A stretch of DNA of 52,612 bases, from NCBI GenBank assembly GCA_044348085.1, contig JBIKTM010000012.1, positions 1 to 52,612 on the forward strand, in the 5' to 3' direction. Of this stretch, positions 7,721 to 15,794 are shown in pieces. The position numbers and the translations under genes are program-made. Origin of the DNA: Verrucolacustris sp044348085 (GTDB lineage: Bacteria > Verrucomicrobiota > Verrucomicrobiia > Methylacidiphilales > Verrucolacustridaceae). The notes under the pieces were generated by a model. The model was given only the letters and a program-made list of their open reading frames with translations, was not told where the DNA came from and did not search any database. Each line of letters opens with the position of its first letter. Position 1 is the stretch's first letter.

Positions 7721-8695
7721 ATGTCTGAAAAGCAAGAAGAGGGAGGGGGGGAGGTGGGGTCTCAGTGGCGGGATCGGGCGTTGTGGGTGGAGGTGGCCGT
7801 TGCGTTTGCCGTAGTGATTGGGCTGTACGGATTCATCCCCTACAATTTCGGATTCGAGAGCAAAGCGCGAAGCGTGTTTGAGATGCTACAGAGGTTTTGG
7901 ACGGATCCGTCTACTGCGGATTGGCATCACGGAATGATAGTGCCCCTGATCTCCGTCGGGCTGATTTTACATCGAGCGAAGGAGTTGGAAAAGGTGGTGA
8001 TTCAGCCGTCTGGCTGGGGGGTGGCTGGGGTAGTGGCGGCGTTGGCACTATTTTGGGTTGGATACAAGATCGACATTACGATTGTGGGATTTCTGTCCCT
8101 GCAACTGATGATTGGGGGCTTGATTTTGTGGCTATTTGGGTGGGAGATGATGAAGGCAGTTGCTTTTCCGTATGCGTTCCTGATGTTTGCGTATCCTTTT
8201 TATTTTTTGGATACGATCGTGGCTTTCCCTTTGCGGGGATTGATGTGTCAGATGTCGCAATTTTTTCTGAACTTGGTCGGGGTGGACACGTTGCGTGTGG
8301 GAACGGCTCTGGTTTCTGCTCCCGATTATGCGAAGGGGTTGGCGCAGGGCCAGAGGTTTGCGCTGGATGTGGCGACTCCGTGCAGTGGGATTCGGTCTCT
8401 TTTCGCTTTGATGATGGTGAGTGCGTTGTACGCGCACTTAACCTTGCAGAGGGGGTGGCAAAAGTGGGTTCTGTTTTTGTTGTCGCCGGCATTGGCGGTG
8501 CTGGGGAATTTCGCGCGCATGGTGATGTTGACGCTGGGGACCATTCTGCTGGGTAGTGCGGTGGCGATCGGGACGGAGGAGCATCCGACGACGTTTCACA
8601 TGGCGGCAGGTTTCTTTGTCTTTGTGGTGGCTTTAGGCGGAATGGTGGGAGTGAGCCGAATTCTTCAGGGGATTGGGAAAGGAAAAAAGGAGTGA
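7721..8695 (+). CDS. xrt: Exosortase (membrane cysteine transpeptidase)
   Basis: A 324-residue polytopic membrane protein with about eight hydrophobic segments between residues 20 and 315. The catalytic signature is complete: ATPCSGIRSL with Cys221, NFARM with Arg266 and TFHMAAGFFVF with His293. Exosortases cleave and transfer proteins carrying PEP-CTERM-like tails at the cytoplasmic membrane, and are typically encoded with exopolysaccharide genes, as here. It overlaps the next gene (EpsI domain) by GTGA. No protein with a clear PEP-CTERM tail is encoded in this window. The subtype is not resolved. Confidence 0.93.
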   Translation: MSEKQEEGGGEVGSQWRDRALWVEVAVAFAVVIGLYGFIPYNFGFESKARSVFEMLQRFWTDPSTADWHHGMIVPLISVGLILHRAKELEKVVIQPSGWGVAGVVAALALFWVGYKIDITIVGFLSLQLMIGGLILWLFGWEMMKAVAFPYAFLMFAYPFYFLDTIVAFPLRGLMCQMSQFFLNLVGVDTLRVGTALVSAPDYAKGLAQGQRFALDVATPCSGIRSLFALMMVSALYAHLTLQRGWQKWVLFLLSPALAVLGNFARMVMLTLGTILLGSAVAIGTEEHPTTFHMAAGFFVFVVALGGMVGVSRILQGIGKGKKE

Positions 8696-9405
8696 GCGAG
8701 CGGAAGAGAAAAGGGGCTTGGGTGAGGGTGGCCGCTTTGCTGGCATTGGGAGGCGGGGTGGCGGCGATTTGTCTTCTCGTGCCTACACCGAATACGGCTC
8801 CAAAAGCGGGGGTGGTGATGGATCTGCCTGTTCGAGTTGGAAATTTCACAGGCAAAGAGGTGGCGGCAACTATGGGAGAGCTCGCGACCCTTCCCAAAGA
8901 CACGCAAATTACGAGGCGGGAGTATTCGGATTTGGGTGGGGACAGAATTATGGCATCGATTGTTTTGAGCGGGGGAGAGAAGAGAAGTATTCATCGGCCC
9001 GAGGTGTGCTTGCCGGCGCAGGGTTGGACGATGAGGGGCGGCCGAGTGGAAAAGATCGGTTTGGCGGACGGGCGGGATTTGGAGGTGATGGATCTGAGTT
9101 TGGTGCGGGATATTGAGGTAGCGCAGGGGGATAGGCGCAAACTGTATGCGAACTACTTTTACTGGTTTGTGGGAAACGAAGTAACGACACCTCATCACTG
9201 GAGCCGGGTTTTTCTGACCAGCTTTGACCGAATTACCAAAAATCTGAATCATCGGTGGGCGTATGTGATTGTGATGTCGGTTGTGACGGAAGGGTTTCTG
9301 CCCATGGGTAAGAACGAGACGCAAACGATCGAGATGTTGAAGCAGTTCACGGCTGAGGCGGCACCCAGTTTCATGCGGGCAAGCACCCCAGGCCTAGCCC
9401 CCTGA
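8692..9405 (+). CDS. EpsI-domain exosortase-associated protein
   Basis: A 237-residue protein with a single N-terminal membrane anchor (about 10-30) and an extracytoplasmic domain. The hallmark HRPEVCLPAQGW (about 101-112) is the conserved EpsI motif with its cysteine; NYFYWFVGNE and HHWSRVF follow. EpsI domains are either fused to exosortases or encoded beside them and are thought to assist polysaccharide or sorting functions. The GTG start lies in the GTGA overlap with the exosortase gene, so both are made from one transcript. Confidence 0.9.
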   Translation: MSERKRKGAWVRVAALLALGGGVAAICLLVPTPNTAPKAGVVMDLPVRVGNFTGKEVAATMGELATLPKDTQITRREYSDLGGDRIMASIVLSGGEKRSIHRPEVCLPAQGWTMRGGRVEKIGLADGRDLEVMDLSLVRDIEVAQGDRRKLYANYFYWFVGNEVTTPHHWSRVFLTSFDRITKNLNHRWAYVIVMSVVTEGFLPMGKNETQTIEMLKQFTAEAAPSFMRASTPGLAP

Positions 9406-9475
9406 TTCCCGTCTTGCCTTCCGAGCGTAAGGGTGGGCACGATATTGGTTCAACATTAACCCAAGGAAACTTATT

Positions 9476-10132
9476 ATGAAAAAACTCCAAAGCATCCTCC
9501 TAGCAACCCTGATCGCCCTTCCCGGCATGAACGGACGGGCCGAATCGCTCGAAAAGCTGATCCCCGACAGCGCAGAGATTCTCGGCAGAATGAAACGGGA
9601 AGACATTATCAACATGGATTTGGTGAAAGATGCAAAGGGCATTGTGATTTTGAATGTGACGGGATTTTCGATCGGGATTGGCGGATCAGGTGGGGACGGA
9701 ATTTTAATGGCAAAAACGGATAAGGGCTGGAGTGGGCCTGTCGCGATCACGACAGATGGCGGAACGTTGGGAATCGATGTGGGTGGAACAGACAACGACA
9801 TCGTGATTCTGCTGATGAAAGATGGGGTGGTGAGCAAATGGGGCAACGGGGATCACTTCTCCAGCGCCTCGGCGAGTGCGGTTATGGGGCCGAAGGGTGG
9901 CGCAGCGGTTGATGCCTCGATGAAAAACCGGGACTTCAACGTTTATATCTGGAACAAGGGAGCCAAGTTGGGCGTCAACTTCGGGGGGTTTGATGTGAAT
10001 ATCAACGATGAGGCCAATGCTGATTTTTATGGCAAACCGATGGTTTCCGTGAAAGACATCCTCAACTCGGCAGTCGAGGTTCCGGCATCGAAGAAAGATG
10101 GGATGGCCCGGATTTACGACCTGCTTAAATAA
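9476..10132 (+). CDS. Secreted SYLF (Ysc84/DUF500) domain protein
   Basis: 218 residues with a cleavable signal peptide (MKKLQSILLATLIALPGMNGRA). The body KDAKGIVILNVTGFSIGIGGSGGDGILMAK followed by GPVAITTDGGTLGIDVGGTDNDIVILL is the glycine-rich SYLF beta-fold that binds lipids or membranes in other organisms. GDHFSSASASAVMGPKG and a YGKPMVSVKDIL segment complete the domain. The ribosome-binding site CCAAGGAAA lies 9 bp before ATG. It probably forms an operon with the next gene. Role in this organism is unknown; a periplasmic or outer-membrane lipid-binding function is inferred. Confidence 0.85.
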   Translation: MKKLQSILLATLIALPGMNGRAESLEKLIPDSAEILGRMKREDIINMDLVKDAKGIVILNVTGFSIGIGGSGGDGILMAKTDKGWSGPVAITTDGGTLGIDVGGTDNDIVILLMKDGVVSKWGNGDHFSSASASAVMGPKGGAAVDASMKNRDFNVYIWNKGAKLGVNFGGFDVNINDEANADFYGKPMVSVKDILNSAVEVPASKKDGMARIYDLLK

Positions 10133-10152
10133 ACAGAAAGGAAATTATAAAA

Positions 10153-10788
10153 ATGAAGAACACACTCGTTGCTCTTGTTGCGTTTTGGATGGTGTTGCCC
10201 TTTTCGGGGCGAGCCCAAAATTCGGATTCCCTAAACCTCGCGGCTGATCAGGCCGCCAGCATGAACAAGCTGGATGATTTGATGGGTCGGGCGCAGAAGC
10301 GGCTGAGTTATATCATGACGAACTTGGCAGAGTTGACGGACGGTAATGATTCCAACAATTCGTTCGACAAGTTTAAGGATAACCTAAGCGACCTTCAGGA
10401 TATCCGAGGAGACATCAAGGATCGGGTGGAGAGGGTTCGGGACTTGCAGGGCCAACGGATCGCCGCCTGGACCAAGGAAGTATCGGGCTTGACGGACAAA
10501 GATATGCGCAAGATGACGAATGATCAGATTGATAAGGCGAAATCAGATTTCGACGTTTTGGACAAGCAGTTGCGCGAAGTGGGTGGGGATGCAAACGATC
10601 TGACCACCTTGCTGGAGGACCTTAAAAAGTATTTTGCCTCTTCGTTCAGCCCCGACTCGGTCAAGACTTGCACGCCGATGATTGAGAAGGCTCGGACAGC
10701 TGGGCAGGAGATGGTGAAAAGTGTCGATACGTTGCGGGACACTCTTTACAAGCAGAAGAAAGAGGTGAAGGGCACTTCAGGAAAGTAA
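10153..10788 (+). CDS. Secreted helical protein, possibly DUF2959-like
   Basis: 211 residues with signal peptide (ending near GRAQ) and then almost entirely charged alpha-helical sequence with heptad character, for example LDDLMGRAQKRLSYIMTNL and LSDLQDIRGDIKDRVERV. The arrangement recalls the small DUF2959 family, but this is a weak resemblance. A clear ribosome-binding site (AAAGGAAA) precedes ATG, and only 20 bp separate it from the SYLF gene, so they are likely co-expressed envelope proteins. I do not assign a function. Confidence 0.72.
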   Translation: MKNTLVALVAFWMVLPFSGRAQNSDSLNLAADQAASMNKLDDLMGRAQKRLSYIMTNLAELTDGNDSNNSFDKFKDNLSDLQDIRGDIKDRVERVRDLQGQRIAAWTKEVSGLTDKDMRKMTNDQIDKAKSDFDVLDKQLREVGGDANDLTTLLEDLKKYFASSFSPDSVKTCTPMIEKARTAGQEMVKSVDTLRDTLYKQKKEVKGTSGK

Positions 10789-10801
10789 ACAAGGGTGGTT
10801 T

Positions 10802-10817
10802 GCCGGCGAAAGTCGGC
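10802..10817. terminator. Hairpin between convergent genes
   Basis: GCCGGC-GAAA-GTCGGC forms a 6-bp stem with a GNRA loop, exactly between the end of the secreted-protein operon and the stop of rsmI. There is no T-run, so Rho-independent termination is uncertain. Confidence 0.35.
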
Positions 10818-11503
10818 TACGGGCGAACGGGCGAGAGCACGAGAGTGATCTCGCCCTTTGCTTTTTCCCCAAAGTGAGCGGCAACTTCCGCAGGAGTGCC
10901 AACGAAGACCTCTTCAAACTTTTTCGTAAGCTCCCGCGCCACACAAATCCGGGAATCTGAAGGAAACACTTCCACAAGCACTGCGAGCGTTTTTGAGAGG
11001 CGGTGGGGAGATTCGAAGTAGATCGAAGTGTGATCGCGAGTAGCTGTGACCGTGAGTTCTTTAAGACGACCTCCTGATTTAGGCGGGAGAAAACCGCCGA
11101 AGTAGAAGGGAAGGGCGGGAAGACCGCTGGCGATGAGGGCGTGAATGGGGGCGGAGGGGCCTGGGATGACCTCGACAGGTAGATTTTCGCGTCGGATGGC
11201 TCGAACAATGCGTTCCCCAGGGTCGGAGATGGCAGGCATTCCTGAATCGGTTATGAGAGCGATCGTTTGACCCGAGCGAATACGTTCGATGATTTCGGAT
11301 TCGCGGGAGGCTTCGTTAAATTTCTGGACGCTGAGAAATGATTTTTTGAGGGAGAGATGTTGGAGAAGAAGGCCTGAGTGGCGGGTATCTTCGGCGGCAA
11401 TCAGATCGGCGGTGGCCAAAGCTTGGCACGCGCGCGGGGAGATGTCGGATAGGTTTCCGATGGGGGTTCCGATGACGATGAGGCGACCAGAAGGAGGATT
11501 CAT
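10817..11503 (-). CDS. rsmI: 16S rRNA (cytidine-1402-2'-O)-methyltransferase
   Basis: 228 residues of the tetrapyrrole-methylase superfamily. The diagnostic N-terminus LIVIGTPIGNLSDISPRA, AAEDTRHSGLLL, SGMPAISDPGERIV and VIPGPSAPIHALIASGLP are all present, as are FLPPKSGGR and FESPHRL. RsmI 2'-O-methylates C1402 in the decoding centre of 16S rRNA, using S-adenosylmethionine. It lies directly downstream of tRNA-Gln in the same orientation. Confidence 0.95.
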   Translation of the reverse strand: MNPPSGRLIVIGTPIGNLSDISPRACQALATADLIAAEDTRHSGLLLQHLSLKKSFLSVQKFNEASRESEIIERIRSGQTIALITDSGMPAISDPGERIVRAIRRENLPVEVIPGPSAPIHALIASGLPALPFYFGGFLPPKSGGRLKELTVTATRDHTSIYFESPHRLSKTLAVLVEVFPSDSRICVARELTKKFEEVFVGTPAEVAAHFGEKAKGEITLVLSPVRP

Positions 11504-11513
11504 AGGATGGTTT

Positions 11514-11589
11514 TGGCTGCCGCGCTAGGACTCGAACCTAGAACACCCACATTCAGAGTGTGGTGTGCTACCAATTGCACCACGCGGCA
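11514..11589 (-). tRNA. tRNA-Gln (anticodon CTG)
   Basis: Reverse-strand cloverleaf: acceptor arms TGCCGCG (5', 11583-11589) and CGCGGCA, D-arm GTGC/GCAC, anticodon arm CCACA-CTCTGAA-TGTGG with CTG at 11554-11556, T-arm CTAGG-TTCGAGT-CCTAG, discriminator G, and an encoded CCA (11514-11516). It sits just upstream of rsmI. Confidence 0.95.
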
Positions 11590-11642
11590 ATTGTCCAAAC
11601 CCTAACGGCTTTGCGTCTTTCGAGCAAGAGGCGGGAGGGGAG

Positions 11643-12002
11643 CTACTTCGTCCAGAGGCGCCAGGCTGCGTAGAGAAGAAATACGGCGAAAGCTCGGCGG
11701 GCGTAGATTTCGGGGACTTTTTGTATGAGAAAGGCACCTGCGATGGCGCCGATGATGCCTGTGACGGCGCAGGCGCCCGCGATTCGCCAGTCGACCGTGT
11801 TCAATTTCCAGCTGGTGAGCGTTCCTGCGAAAGTTATGGGAATAATTAGAGCCAATGAGGTGCCGACGGCCACGTGGTACGGAACTCCACAGAGGAGGGT
11901 CAGGGCGGGGACGATGAGGGCGCCGCCTCCAATGCCAAAGCAACCTGAGGCCAGACCCGCGAGGAGGCCGATGAGGGCATAGAGGGTGGATCCTGCGGGC
12001 AT
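11643..12002 (-). CDS. Half-length TauE/SafE-type membrane transporter
   Basis: 119 residues and about four membrane helices, with the conserved LIGLLAGLASGCFGIGGGALIVPAL motif of the sulfite-exporter TauE/SafE family and the VGTSLALIIPITFAGTL loop. Full-length members have eight helices (about 250 residues) made of two such halves, so this single-half protein would act as a homodimer if functional. The frame is intact with good start and stop. Substrate is unknown; small organosulfur compounds are typical of the family. Confidence 0.82.
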   Translation of the reverse strand: MPAGSTLYALIGLLAGLASGCFGIGGGALIVPALTLLCGVPYHVAVGTSLALIIPITFAGTLTSWKLNTVDWRIAGACAVTGIIGAIAGAFLIQKVPEIYARRAFAVFLLYAAWRLWTK

Positions 12003-12103
12003 AAGGGCAACGATTCGCAGGCAGGGTGGGAATTAGCAAGCGGGAATAGATCCTTTTCGTAGGCTTGCCAAAAGGGAGGGAATCGCCTTACCTTGCCAGT
12101 TCT

Positions 12104-13171
12104 ATGCAAAAACATTTATCACTCTGTTTGACTGTGTTCGCTGCCATTTGGGTTGTTGGTTGTGCCGTGAAGGATCCGAAAGACCCCCGCTTTGTTGTGG
12201 CTGAAGGAAAGGGAATCAAAATTACCCGAGGTCAGCTGGATGGGGAGATGGATCGGGCGTTGCTCAACTTTAATCTCTCGAGGGACAAGGTACCTGCCCC
12301 TCAATTGAACTCCCTGGAAATGAACATCTTGAACCAGATGATCAATCGCCAAGTGGCCTTGGCCGAGGCGCGTAAGTCACCTCTCACGAATGCGGCGGTT
12401 TTGGCGAAGGAGCAGTTGGATAGGATGAAGAAGAACTTCCCTGATGCGAAGGCATTTGAGGAGCAGTTAGCCAAAGCCAAGACGACCGAGCAGGCGATGT
12501 TGCAGGAGATCGAGCAGAAGCTGGAAGTCGACAACCTGATGCGCGCCCGTGTGGAGCCGTCCATGAAAGCGCCTTCGGATGAAGATGTGCAAAAGTTTTA
12601 TTCTGAAAATCCGAAGCTCTGGCAGAGGGGCGAGACGGTTCAGGCCCAGCATGTTTTGGTGAAGGTGGATGCTTCCGCAGATGCAGCGACAAAGGCGGCG
12701 AAAAAGAAAACCGCCGAGGCCGCACTGGCTCGCGTGAGCAAGGGCGAAGCCTTTGAGAAAGTGGCACAGGAGGTTTCGGATGATCCGGGTAGCAAGGCAA
12801 GGGGCGGTGAGCTTCCTCCCTTTAGCAAAGGTCAGATGACCCCTAATTTTGAGAAAGTAGCTTTTTCAACTGCCCCTGGAAAAACGAGTGCGGTCTTTGA
12901 AACCCCCTTCGGATTTCACTTCTTGAAGGTGAAGGCAAAGGAAGCTGCAAAGAATCTTAAGCTGGAAGATGTGAAGAACGAGATCATGTCCCACTTGAAG
13001 CGTTTGAAACAGGGTGAGGCCACGCGGCTCTTGCTGGAGGATTTGAGGAAGGAAGCGGCGGTAAAAATCTTGCTCCCGGCACCTCCTGCTCCCGCGCCTG
13101 TGACAGCGACCACACCTCCTGTTTCCGCGCCCCCTGTCACTCCTACGGCGCCTGCACCCGCCAAAAAGTAG
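12104..13171 (+). CDS. Peptidylprolyl isomerase, SurA/PrsA-like lipoprotein
   Basis: 355 residues. The N-terminus ends in a lipobox (IWVVGCAV, Cys about 20), suggesting a lipid-anchored periplasmic protein. A SurA_N-like helical region (about 30-170) is followed by a parvulin domain: VQAQHVLVKVD, EAFEKVAQEVSDDPGSKARGGELPPFSKGQM and FETPFGFHFLKV. The tail is Pro/Ala-rich. Such proteins chaperone outer-membrane or exported proteins and isomerise prolyl bonds. The ATG at 12104 gives a proper signal peptide; the longer reading from 12065 does not. Confidence 0.9.
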   Translation: MQKHLSLCLTVFAAIWVVGCAVKDPKDPRFVVAEGKGIKITRGQLDGEMDRALLNFNLSRDKVPAPQLNSLEMNILNQMINRQVALAEARKSPLTNAAVLAKEQLDRMKKNFPDAKAFEEQLAKAKTTEQAMLQEIEQKLEVDNLMRARVEPSMKAPSDEDVQKFYSENPKLWQRGETVQAQHVLVKVDASADAATKAAKKKTAEAALARVSKGEAFEKVAQEVSDDPGSKARGGELPPFSKGQMTPNFEKVAFSTAPGKTSAVFETPFGFHFLKVKAKEAAKNLKLEDVKNEIMSHLKRLKQGEATRLLLEDLRKEAAVKILLPAPPAPAPVTATTPPVSAPPVTPTAPAPAKK

Positions 13172-13186
13172 TTTGGAAAGACCGGT

Positions 13187-13585
13187 TTGAAAGGCCGATC
13201 TCCCGCATCCTCGTGTGGGTCAGAGGACTTTTCGCCCAAGTTTGACTCGAAGGGATTGATTACGGCGGTCGTTGTGGAGTCTGAATCAGGAGAGGTTCTA
13301 ATGACGGCCTATATGAATCAGGAAGCGTTGGATGCAACGCGAAGCACAAAGCGGGCCACCTTTTTCAGTCGATCAAGGCAGAAGCTCTGGATCAAGGGAG
13401 AGAGTTCGGGAAACTTTTTGACGGTAGAAGAAATTCTGGTGGATTGTGACCAAGATTGTTTCGTTCTGAAGGTGCGACTCCCAAAAGGTGGGGCGGCTTG
13501 TCACACGGGAGAAAAGAGCTGTTTCTATCGGCGTTTGTCTTTGAGTGGACCTGCAAAGCTCGAGGTTTACCCACCTAAGGCGTAA
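13187..13585 (+). CDS. hisI: Phosphoribosyl-AMP cyclohydrolase
   Basis: 132 residues carrying the full HisI signature: FDSKGLITAVV, GEVLMTAYMNQEAL, FSRSRQKLWIKGESSGN, VDCDQDCFVLKV with metal-binding Asp/Cys residues, and ACHTGEKSCFYR. It catalyses the third step of histidine synthesis. The only start giving the expected N-terminus is TTG at 13187, 15 bp after the upstream PPIase gene ends. There is no HisE domain and no other his gene nearby. Its 3' end overlaps the convergent gene by 11 bp. Confidence 0.93.
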   Translation: MKGRSPASSCGSEDFSPKFDSKGLITAVVVESESGEVLMTAYMNQEALDATRSTKRATFFSRSRQKLWIKGESSGNFLTVEEILVDCDQDCFVLKVRLPKGGAACHTGEKSCFYRRLSLSGPAKLEVYPPKA

Positions 13586-14108
13586 GGCCAATCGCAAGGC
13601 AGGCAAGGCGCAGAAAATCTTTTTCGGCTGAGGATACGGCTTGAGCGGGTCCTACGAGTTTCATCACAACCTGTTCTCCTTGAGATTCCAAGATGGCTCC
13701 GAGCAGAAGTGCTTGGGGCAGGTCGCGAGTGGGGCCACCCGGGGTGCCTGCCCGAAGCGTGCCCTCGAGGTGAAACAGGGTGAGCGTGCCTTCCGAACCT
13801 TTTTTGATTTCGGTACGAGGTGAGTTGGAGGTGGTGAATTGAGCCACCCAGCGATCGAGATTGGCCTGTGTCGAGCCACCTTCGCCTGACGAAAAACGGG
13901 AAAAAGTCAGCGTGAGTGGGGTGCCGTCGGGGGATTTCTTTTCAAGTTGAGCGGCACGAAAATTTCCGGATGGCGTAACCCAACGCCACGATTCTGGGCG
14001 ATCAAAACGGAGCGGGCCCACGCGGAATGCAACGGGCTGTGGCGATGGTGAGGGGGCGGAGTGAGTGACAGTCGCTGTGACTATGATGAGAAAGAGGAAA
14101 AAGTTCAT
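13575..14108 (-). CDS. Secreted protein of unknown function
   Basis: 177 residues from the ATG at 14106-14108. A signal peptide (MNFFLFLIIVTATVTHSAPS) is followed by a compact beta-rich domain containing FRVGPLRFDRPESWRWVTPSG and GTLTLFHLEGTLRAGTPGG. The sequence reads like a PsbP/DUF-type membrane-associated beta fold, but I recognise no family. Its start overlaps the preceding gene's stop as ATGA, and it is the last of a three-gene operon of unknowns. Confidence 0.7.
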   Translation of the reverse strand: MNFFLFLIIVTATVTHSAPSPSPQPVAFRVGPLRFDRPESWRWVTPSGNFRAAQLEKKSPDGTPLTLTFSRFSSGEGGSTQANLDRWVAQFTTSNSPRTEIKKGSEGTLTLFHLEGTLRAGTPGGPTRDLPQALLLGAILESQGEQVVMKLVGPAQAVSSAEKDFLRLACLAIGLTP

Positions 14109-14329
14109 CCTTGGAGGCGACGGGTCCACTCGTCGACTGCCATGGGCCGGCAGTGAAGGAGGCTCTCATACTCACGATCGATTCTTTTTTCGTCCCAATC
14201 GGGATGGTTGGATTTCATGAATTGGATCATCCAAGCACGGGCGAGAGAACGATCCTGAGGAGCGAGGCGAGCTAGGTCTCGGCTGTAGAGAAGATTATTT
14301 AGGCGAGAGACGACAGTGAAAAAACTCAT
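14105..14329 (-). CDS. Small conserved-looking cytoplasmic protein
   Basis: 74 residues: MSFFTVVSRLNNLLYSRDLA then a charged helical part (APQDRSLARAWMIQFMKSNH, YESLLHCRPMAVDEWTRRLQG). Both ends overlap neighbours by ATGA, which supports it as a real gene despite its size. No family recognised. The longer frame reading to 14509 is an artefact, antisense-like within the upstream gene. Confidence 0.65.
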   Translation of the reverse strand: MSFFTVVSRLNNLLYSRDLARLAPQDRSLARAWMIQFMKSNHPDWDEKRIDREYESLLHCRPMAVDEWTRRLQG

Positions 14330-14733
14330 GGCCGAGAGCGATGGAAAAATCCAGAGACGGCTCCTGCGAGGGCGCCAAAGATAAGCGTCAGAGTGGCAGC
14401 CCGTATGCCGCCGCCGGCGAATTCCCGGTAGTAGGCAGGTGCATCTGCGGTGAGGGGGTAGGGAACGGCGGTAAAGATGGCGCCTGGAAAGCTGTAGAGG
14501 GCCCCCCAAAGGGCTCCTGCAAGAACTTTGGGCCGGAAGGAGGGCAGGACGGCAACGAGCAGGCCGATGGATGTGTAGGTGAGAAGGAGACCTGCGGAAA
14601 AAAGAGCAGCGGCATGGATCGAGAGGCCTTGAAACCAGGGGCCTATTGCGGTGAGAAGACCAAAGACTCCGCCAGCGAGGACAGAAGGCCAGGAAATGTG
14701 CATAGGCTTGAAGTTGCCAAGGGATTGGGTCAT
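14326..14733 (-). CDS. Small integral membrane protein of unknown function
   Basis: 135 residues with three or four hydrophobic helices: SVLAGGVFGLLTAIGPWFQGL, LFSAGLLLTYTSIGLLVAVL, VLAGALWGALYSFPGAIFTAV and AATLTLIFGALAGAVSGFF. First gene of a three-gene minus-strand operon joined by ATGA overlaps. ATG at 14731-14733 is preferred; TTG 14739 would add two residues. No family recognised. Confidence 0.7.
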   Translation of the reverse strand: MTQSLGNFKPMHISWPSVLAGGVFGLLTAIGPWFQGLSIHAAALFSAGLLLTYTSIGLLVAVLPSFRPKVLAGALWGALYSFPGAIFTAVPYPLTADAPAYYREFAGGGIRAATLTLIFGALAGAVSGFFHRSRP

Positions 14734-14846
14734 AGGCAAATCAGCCGAAGAAAAAAGCTTGATGGAATGGGATAATATTGCCGTGAAAAATAAAAAAGAG
14801 TGGTGGGGTTACTGGACAAGTGTGTTTGGGGGAGGAAAGTTTAGGC

Positions 14847-15143
14847 ATGAAAGATATTCATACGCCGTCCTCTAGGCAGAGGGAGCTCTTGGCCAAGTTG
14901 GAGTCGAGGTCTAGGGAGTGTCCGGGATTGTATCCGTTGAAGACTGGGGAGGATTTTCGACGTGTGGCGGTGGATCACGCGGGGGGCGAGGACGAAGCGA
15001 TTTGTCGGGTGCTGGAGGCAATGTGGCAACGGCCTGATGAGGCGGTTCAGCTGAATGCGCAAAGTTTGATTGGGCGGGGGCAGGGGCTAGCGGATCGGGA
15101 GGGGGTGAGGAGGGCGGCGGCTGGGGGGCCAAGATCGAGCTAG
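14847..15143 (+). CDS. Hypothetical protein
   Basis: 98 residues, hydrophilic. It starts MKDIHTPSSRQRELLAKLES and continues GLYPLKTGEDFRRVAVDHAG, then AICRVLEAMWQRPDEAVQLN. A GGGAGGAAAG ribosome-binding sequence precedes the ATG, though about 10 bases away. No family recognised. It begins a plus-strand series of small unknown genes up to 16295. Confidence 0.6.
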   Translation: MKDIHTPSSRQRELLAKLESRSRECPGLYPLKTGEDFRRVAVDHAGGEDEAICRVLEAMWQRPDEAVQLNAQSLIGRGQGLADREGVRRAAAGGPRSS

Positions 15144-15199
15144 GAAAGAATCGCTCGCCAAGCGTCTGCTAGGCGCTCAAATCCGAAGGGCAGAGAAGA

Positions 15200-15790
15200 A
15201 TGAAGGAAACGATAAGCCCATCCGCCTCGGCACCTGAGCCAGAACTGCCTTTCGGCACGTCGCAGAGTAGTGCAGCCGCCGGGGCAGAACCTGATGAGGT
15301 TGTGGTCATCAAGGGGCCTCCCCGTCCAGCAGGCTACGTTCCCCCAACTTCTTCTCGCACTCAGGAGGAATCTGATATGAATCCAACAAACCCAACGGCA
15401 TTAAATGTAAAACGAAGTGTGGATCGGCAACGCAAGGAGCAGAGGGCGGTTACGTCGATCTTAAGCGGGGTGGGATTGGGGTTGCTCTTAATCATCGGGG
15501 GTTGCGCTCTGCTGGCGGGCTTTGGGGGGTTTGTGTTGTGGAAACAGATTCAGAGACAGAGCGTTACGGTGGATCAGATGGAGCAGAGAATTAACAAGGA
15601 GATCGCATCCCTGCAGGCCAGAAATGCAGAACTTTCGAGCGGATTGGAGTCGGCAGGGGCTCAGTTGGCCAAGCAGTTGTCTCTTTTAGAGCAGGCGAAG
15701 TCGCAGCTAAACCGTCATGAGAAGGATGTGGAAACGGTACGCCGCAGGCTCTCGATTCTCGAGGGGGATTCGGGAGATCGGAGGCGATAG
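15200..15790 (+). CDS. Single-pass membrane protein with C-terminal coiled coil
   Basis: 196 residues. A disordered Pro/Ser-rich N-terminus (1-75) precedes one strong membrane helix (ILSGVGLGLLLIIGGCALLAGFGGFVL, about 88-114) and then a coiled coil to the end (QMEQRINKEIASLQARNAELS...LEQAKSQLNRHEKDVETV). The layout resembles envelope spacer or scaffold proteins, but no family is recognised. The next gene starts 4 bp after its stop. Confidence 0.68.
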   Translation: MKETISPSASAPEPELPFGTSQSSAAAGAEPDEVVVIKGPPRPAGYVPPTSSRTQEESDMNPTNPTALNVKRSVDRQRKEQRAVTSILSGVGLGLLLIIGGCALLAGFGGFVLWKQIQRQSVTVDQMEQRINKEIASLQARNAELSSGLESAGAQLAKQLSLLEQAKSQLNRHEKDVETVRRRLSILEGDSGDRRR

Positions 15791-15794
15791 GCAG

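Noticed and set aside
8692..9405. EpsI protein as a PEP-CTERM sorting substrate
   Set aside because: The C-terminus has no PEP motif, hydrophobic stretch or Arg cluster.
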